NCBI GenBank assembly: GCA_903772945.1
Contig: CAICTM010001286.1
Span: 1 to 32,408 of the forward strand
Length of the DNA: 32,408 nucleotides
Reading direction: 5' to 3'
Origin: Seminavis robusta
Taxonomy: Eukaryota > Bacillariophyta > Bacillariophyceae > Naviculales > Naviculaceae
Within the stretch, counting starts at the first letter, position 1, and every line of letters begins with the position of its first letter. The notes beneath the pieces are model-generated. The model saw only the letters and a program-made list of their open reading frames with translations. It was not told the origin of the DNA and did not search any database. The position numbers were made by a program, and so were the translations under genes. Of the stretch, positions 30,051 to 32,408 are shown piece by piece.

Positions 30051-30138
30051 CAGTAACTTCTGTAAAATGTGTTTCTTGCTCGGTACAGAGTGAGGCAATT
30101 ATGTTGTATATATACTGCTTATATTCTCAACTTTATCG
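30051..30138. repeat. 88-bp direct repeat, copy 2
   Basis: Same 88 bp as copy 1 with one substitution. It abuts the first satellite unit directly on its right. Confidence 0.95.
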
Positions 30139-32408
30139 AGCCTGTTGGGGCTTGGATTCGCCAATGCGCATGGTGACAGCTCCCTCCCTTACCAAGTTCC
30201 CTAAGAAAAGGTTCACATTGGTGTCCTACAGAAAGTCGTCGCTGGTGCCAGTGATCTGGACTTGCGATTACCCAATGCCTGCATTGACTGACAGGCTCTC
30301 TCACCGCTACAGTTGCCCAATTGAAAAGGTTCACTTGGGGTCCTACAGGAGGCTTGCAAGTGGTCTGGCTTTCGATTACCCAATCCGATGTTGGGGTGAC
30401 AGCTCCTTAAACCTATTCTCTATCTAATGAAAAGGTCGTTCAATATGGTCCTACAAGAAGTGCCGGGTGGTCTGACTTTTGGAATGCCAGTGGTCTCTAA
30501 CCTGTTGCATCCCCAATGCGCATTAGTGCGCAGCTCCCTCACCCTACCAAGTTCCCAATGAAAGGTTCACATGGGGTTACACGAAGCCGGTGGTCTGGAC
30601 TTGGATTCCCAATGCTGCATGGAGTGACAGCTCCCATCAGGCTTACAAGTGCCTAAGGAAGAGGTCACATGGGTCGTTCTTGCAGCGAGTGCCAGTGTTC
30701 TGGATTTGGAATCCCCAATGCTGCATGGAGTACAGGCTTCCTCCACCCGTACCAGGTGTCCTAAAGAAGAAGCGTCACCCAATGGGGGGTTTCTTGCAGG
30801 GAATGCCCGCTGATGGTCTGGACTTGGATTCTCCAATGACCGCATTGGAGTGAAGTCTCCCTCAAGCTAGGAAATTTAAGTAATTTAGGTGCCGGTGGTT
30901 GGACTTGGATTCCCCAAGCCGCATTGACAGCTCCTCACCCTACAAAGATTCCTAAGGAAATCTTCACTTGTGTCGTACAGGAGTGTTGCTGTTCTGGACT
31001 TGGATTCACCCAATGCCGCATGGAATGACCACTCCCTCCCCCTACCAGAATCACTAATGATAAGGTCATTTGGGTCCTACAGGAACTGCAGGGTGTCGTG
31101 GTGTCTACAGAATGCCTGTGGTCAGAACTTGATTCTCCTCAATGCCGCATGGAGTACAGCTCCCTCACCCTATCAGAGTCCAAAGAAAAGGCTTCACTTC
31201 GTGGGTGTCTGCAGGAATGCCGGTGTCTGGACTGGATTCTCCAATGCCGCATTGGAGTGACAGCCTCCTCACCCTACCAAGTTCCTAAGGAAAAGGGTCA
31301 CATGGGTCCTACAGAAGTGCCGGTGGTCTGGCACTTGGAAGCCATGGTCTGGCTTGGAATTCCCCAATTACCGCATGGGGTGATCTACTCTCTATATTCC
31401 TACCAAGTTCCAATGAAAAGGTTTTCCCAAAACCAATGGCGGTCCTACAGAAGAGTGCCGGTGAGTCTGGACTTGGATTCCAAAATGCCGCATTGAGTGA
31501 AAGCTCCATCAACCTAACAAGTACCCAATGAAAAGATTCAAATATGGTCCTACAAAAGTACCGGTGGTCTGGAATTGGAATGCCATTGGTCTGGGCTTGG
31601 ATTCCCCAATACCGCATGGGTGAAGCTCCCTCTAAACTCCTACATAAGTTCCCAATAATGGTTTCACATTTGGTCCTACAGAAGTGCCGTGGGTCTGAGA
31701 CTTGCGAATGCCGAGGGTCTGGACTTGGATTTCCCCATGCTGCATTGACTGAAGCTCCCTCACCCTACCAGGTTCCCTTGAAAAAGGTTCACTTGGCTCC
31801 TACAGGAGATGACAGGGTATATGGGACTTGGATTCCCAATACCGCATTGAATGACGCTCCTCAAGTACAATTGCTAGAGAGGTTCACATGGGGTTTGGCA
31901 GCGAGTACCAGTGGTTTGGATGACCGTGTCTGGATGTCCCCAACGCGCATCGGGACATGCTCCCTCAACCTACCAAGTTCCAATGAAAAGGTCACATGTG
32001 GCCTCAGACTATAGCGGAATGCCATGACTGGCTAGATGAATGCAGTGGTCTGGATCTTGGTCCCAATGCTGCATTTGTGTTAACAGCTCCCTCACCTACC
32101 AGGTTCCCATTGGAAAGGTTCACATGGGTCCTACAGGAATACGGGTAGTCTGGACTTGGAGATAACTCCAATGCAATGCATTTGAATGACAGCTCCCTCA
32201 GCTACCAAGTGCCTAAGGAAGAGTCTTCACATGGGATCTTGGCAATGCCGGTGTCTGAATGAATCCGGTCTGAGATTTGGAATTCCAATGATCTGCATGT
32301 GAGTGACAGCTTCCTCACCTTTCCAGATTCCTAAAGAAAAGGATCACATGGGTCTTGCAGGGAAGGAGTGGCGCAGCCGTGGTATGGAACTTGGGATTCT
32401 CCAATGCC
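30139..32408. repeat. Degenerate satellite array, unit about 104 bp, about 20 units
   Basis: The whole stretch repeats a pattern whose landmarks, in order, are GTCCTACAG, AGTGCCGGTGGTCTGGACTT, GGATTCCCCAATGCCGCAT, GGAGTGACAGCTCCCTCACC, CTACCAAGTTCC and AATGAAAAGGTTCACATGG. Units start near 30222, 30340, 30449, 30575, 30674, 30788, 30880, 30973, 31073, 31205, 31304, 31442, 31547, 31672, 31797, 31900, 31998, 32127, 32237 and 32352, so spacing varies from about 90 to 140 bp. Units near 30449, 31304, 31547, 31672, 31998 and 32237 carry an extra internal copy of the GGTCTGGACTTGGAATGCC part. The array runs off the window edge. Short open frames inside it are by-products. Confidence 0.9.

Noticed and set aside
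28954..30138. LTR retrotransposon with 88-bp LTRs
   Set aside because: No TG..CA ends, no coding domains, no primer-binding site seen, and no 4-6 bp target duplication outside the repeats. Kept only as an unexplained structure.
30139..32408. CRISPR array or coding repeat
   Set aside because: Whole units repeat with no unique spacers between short identical repeats, and small indels destroy any long frame.

Overview
The window looks like a nuclear segment from a stramenopile alga, most likely a diatom. The basis is GT-AG introns of about 100-200 nt inside eukaryotic housekeeping genes (cyclophilin, HBS1, AAGAB/p34, SDP1-type lipase), low gene density with long low-complexity spacers, expanded MYND-finger proteins, and a reverse-transcriptase-element terminal domain that I recognise from diatom repeats. 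The diatom assignment is inference. No bacterial operons, rRNA, tRNA or CRISPR array were seen.

Layout, left half. At 2-181 (+) lies the last 59 codons of an O-GlcNAc-transferase-like (GT41) gene cut by the window edge. At 715-1650 (-) is a three-exon secretory cyclophilin, and at 1942-4052 (-) a two-exon HBS1 ribosome-rescue GTPase. At 5512-6840 (-) is a MYND-finger pseudogene. It is followed by an unrecognised 601-aa basic, probably nuclear protein (7575-9380, -), an AAGAB/p34-like adaptin-binding protein (10562-11782, -), and a four-exon patatin-type triacylglycerol lipase (13175-16101, +) whose oxyanion-hole motif is carried by a 32-nt micro-exon.

Middle. 16346-16996 (-) is a doubtful cysteine-rich frame broken by one TAG. 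17213-19477 (-) encodes a multi-pass protein resembling bacterial PqiA. 19917-20804 (+) encodes an unrecognised protein with an F-box-like patch. 21469-23367 (-) encodes a type II membrane protein carrying only the C-terminal domain of a 5'-nucleotidase, without the metallophosphatase domain.

Right third. This is an accessory, decaying region. Two divergent fragments of the same reverse-transcriptase-element end domain lie at 24042-24366 (-) and about 24381-25127 (+). The first is flanked by a perfect 14-bp target-site duplication and seems nested in the second. Beside them is a strongly degraded 3' fragment of a vacuolar-sorting-receptor gene (25270-25767, -). An intact MYND gene (26052-27380, +) is the paralogue of the broken copy 20 kb away. 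A von Willebrand factor D protein (28043-29017, -) has a (PTPVP)n linker and no recognisable 5' end. Its upstream end lies in an 88-bp sequence repeated 1.1 kb further on, around a non-coding 1-kb segment, after which a degenerate satellite of about 104 bp fills the rest of the window (30139-32408).

The intact genes do not form one pathway. They are independent housekeeping functions (protein folding, ribosome rescue, vesicle-coat assembly, lipid mobilisation) separated by repeat-rich spacers. The least explained parts are the 88-bp repeat/1-kb segment/satellite complex and the nucleotidase without its catalytic domain.
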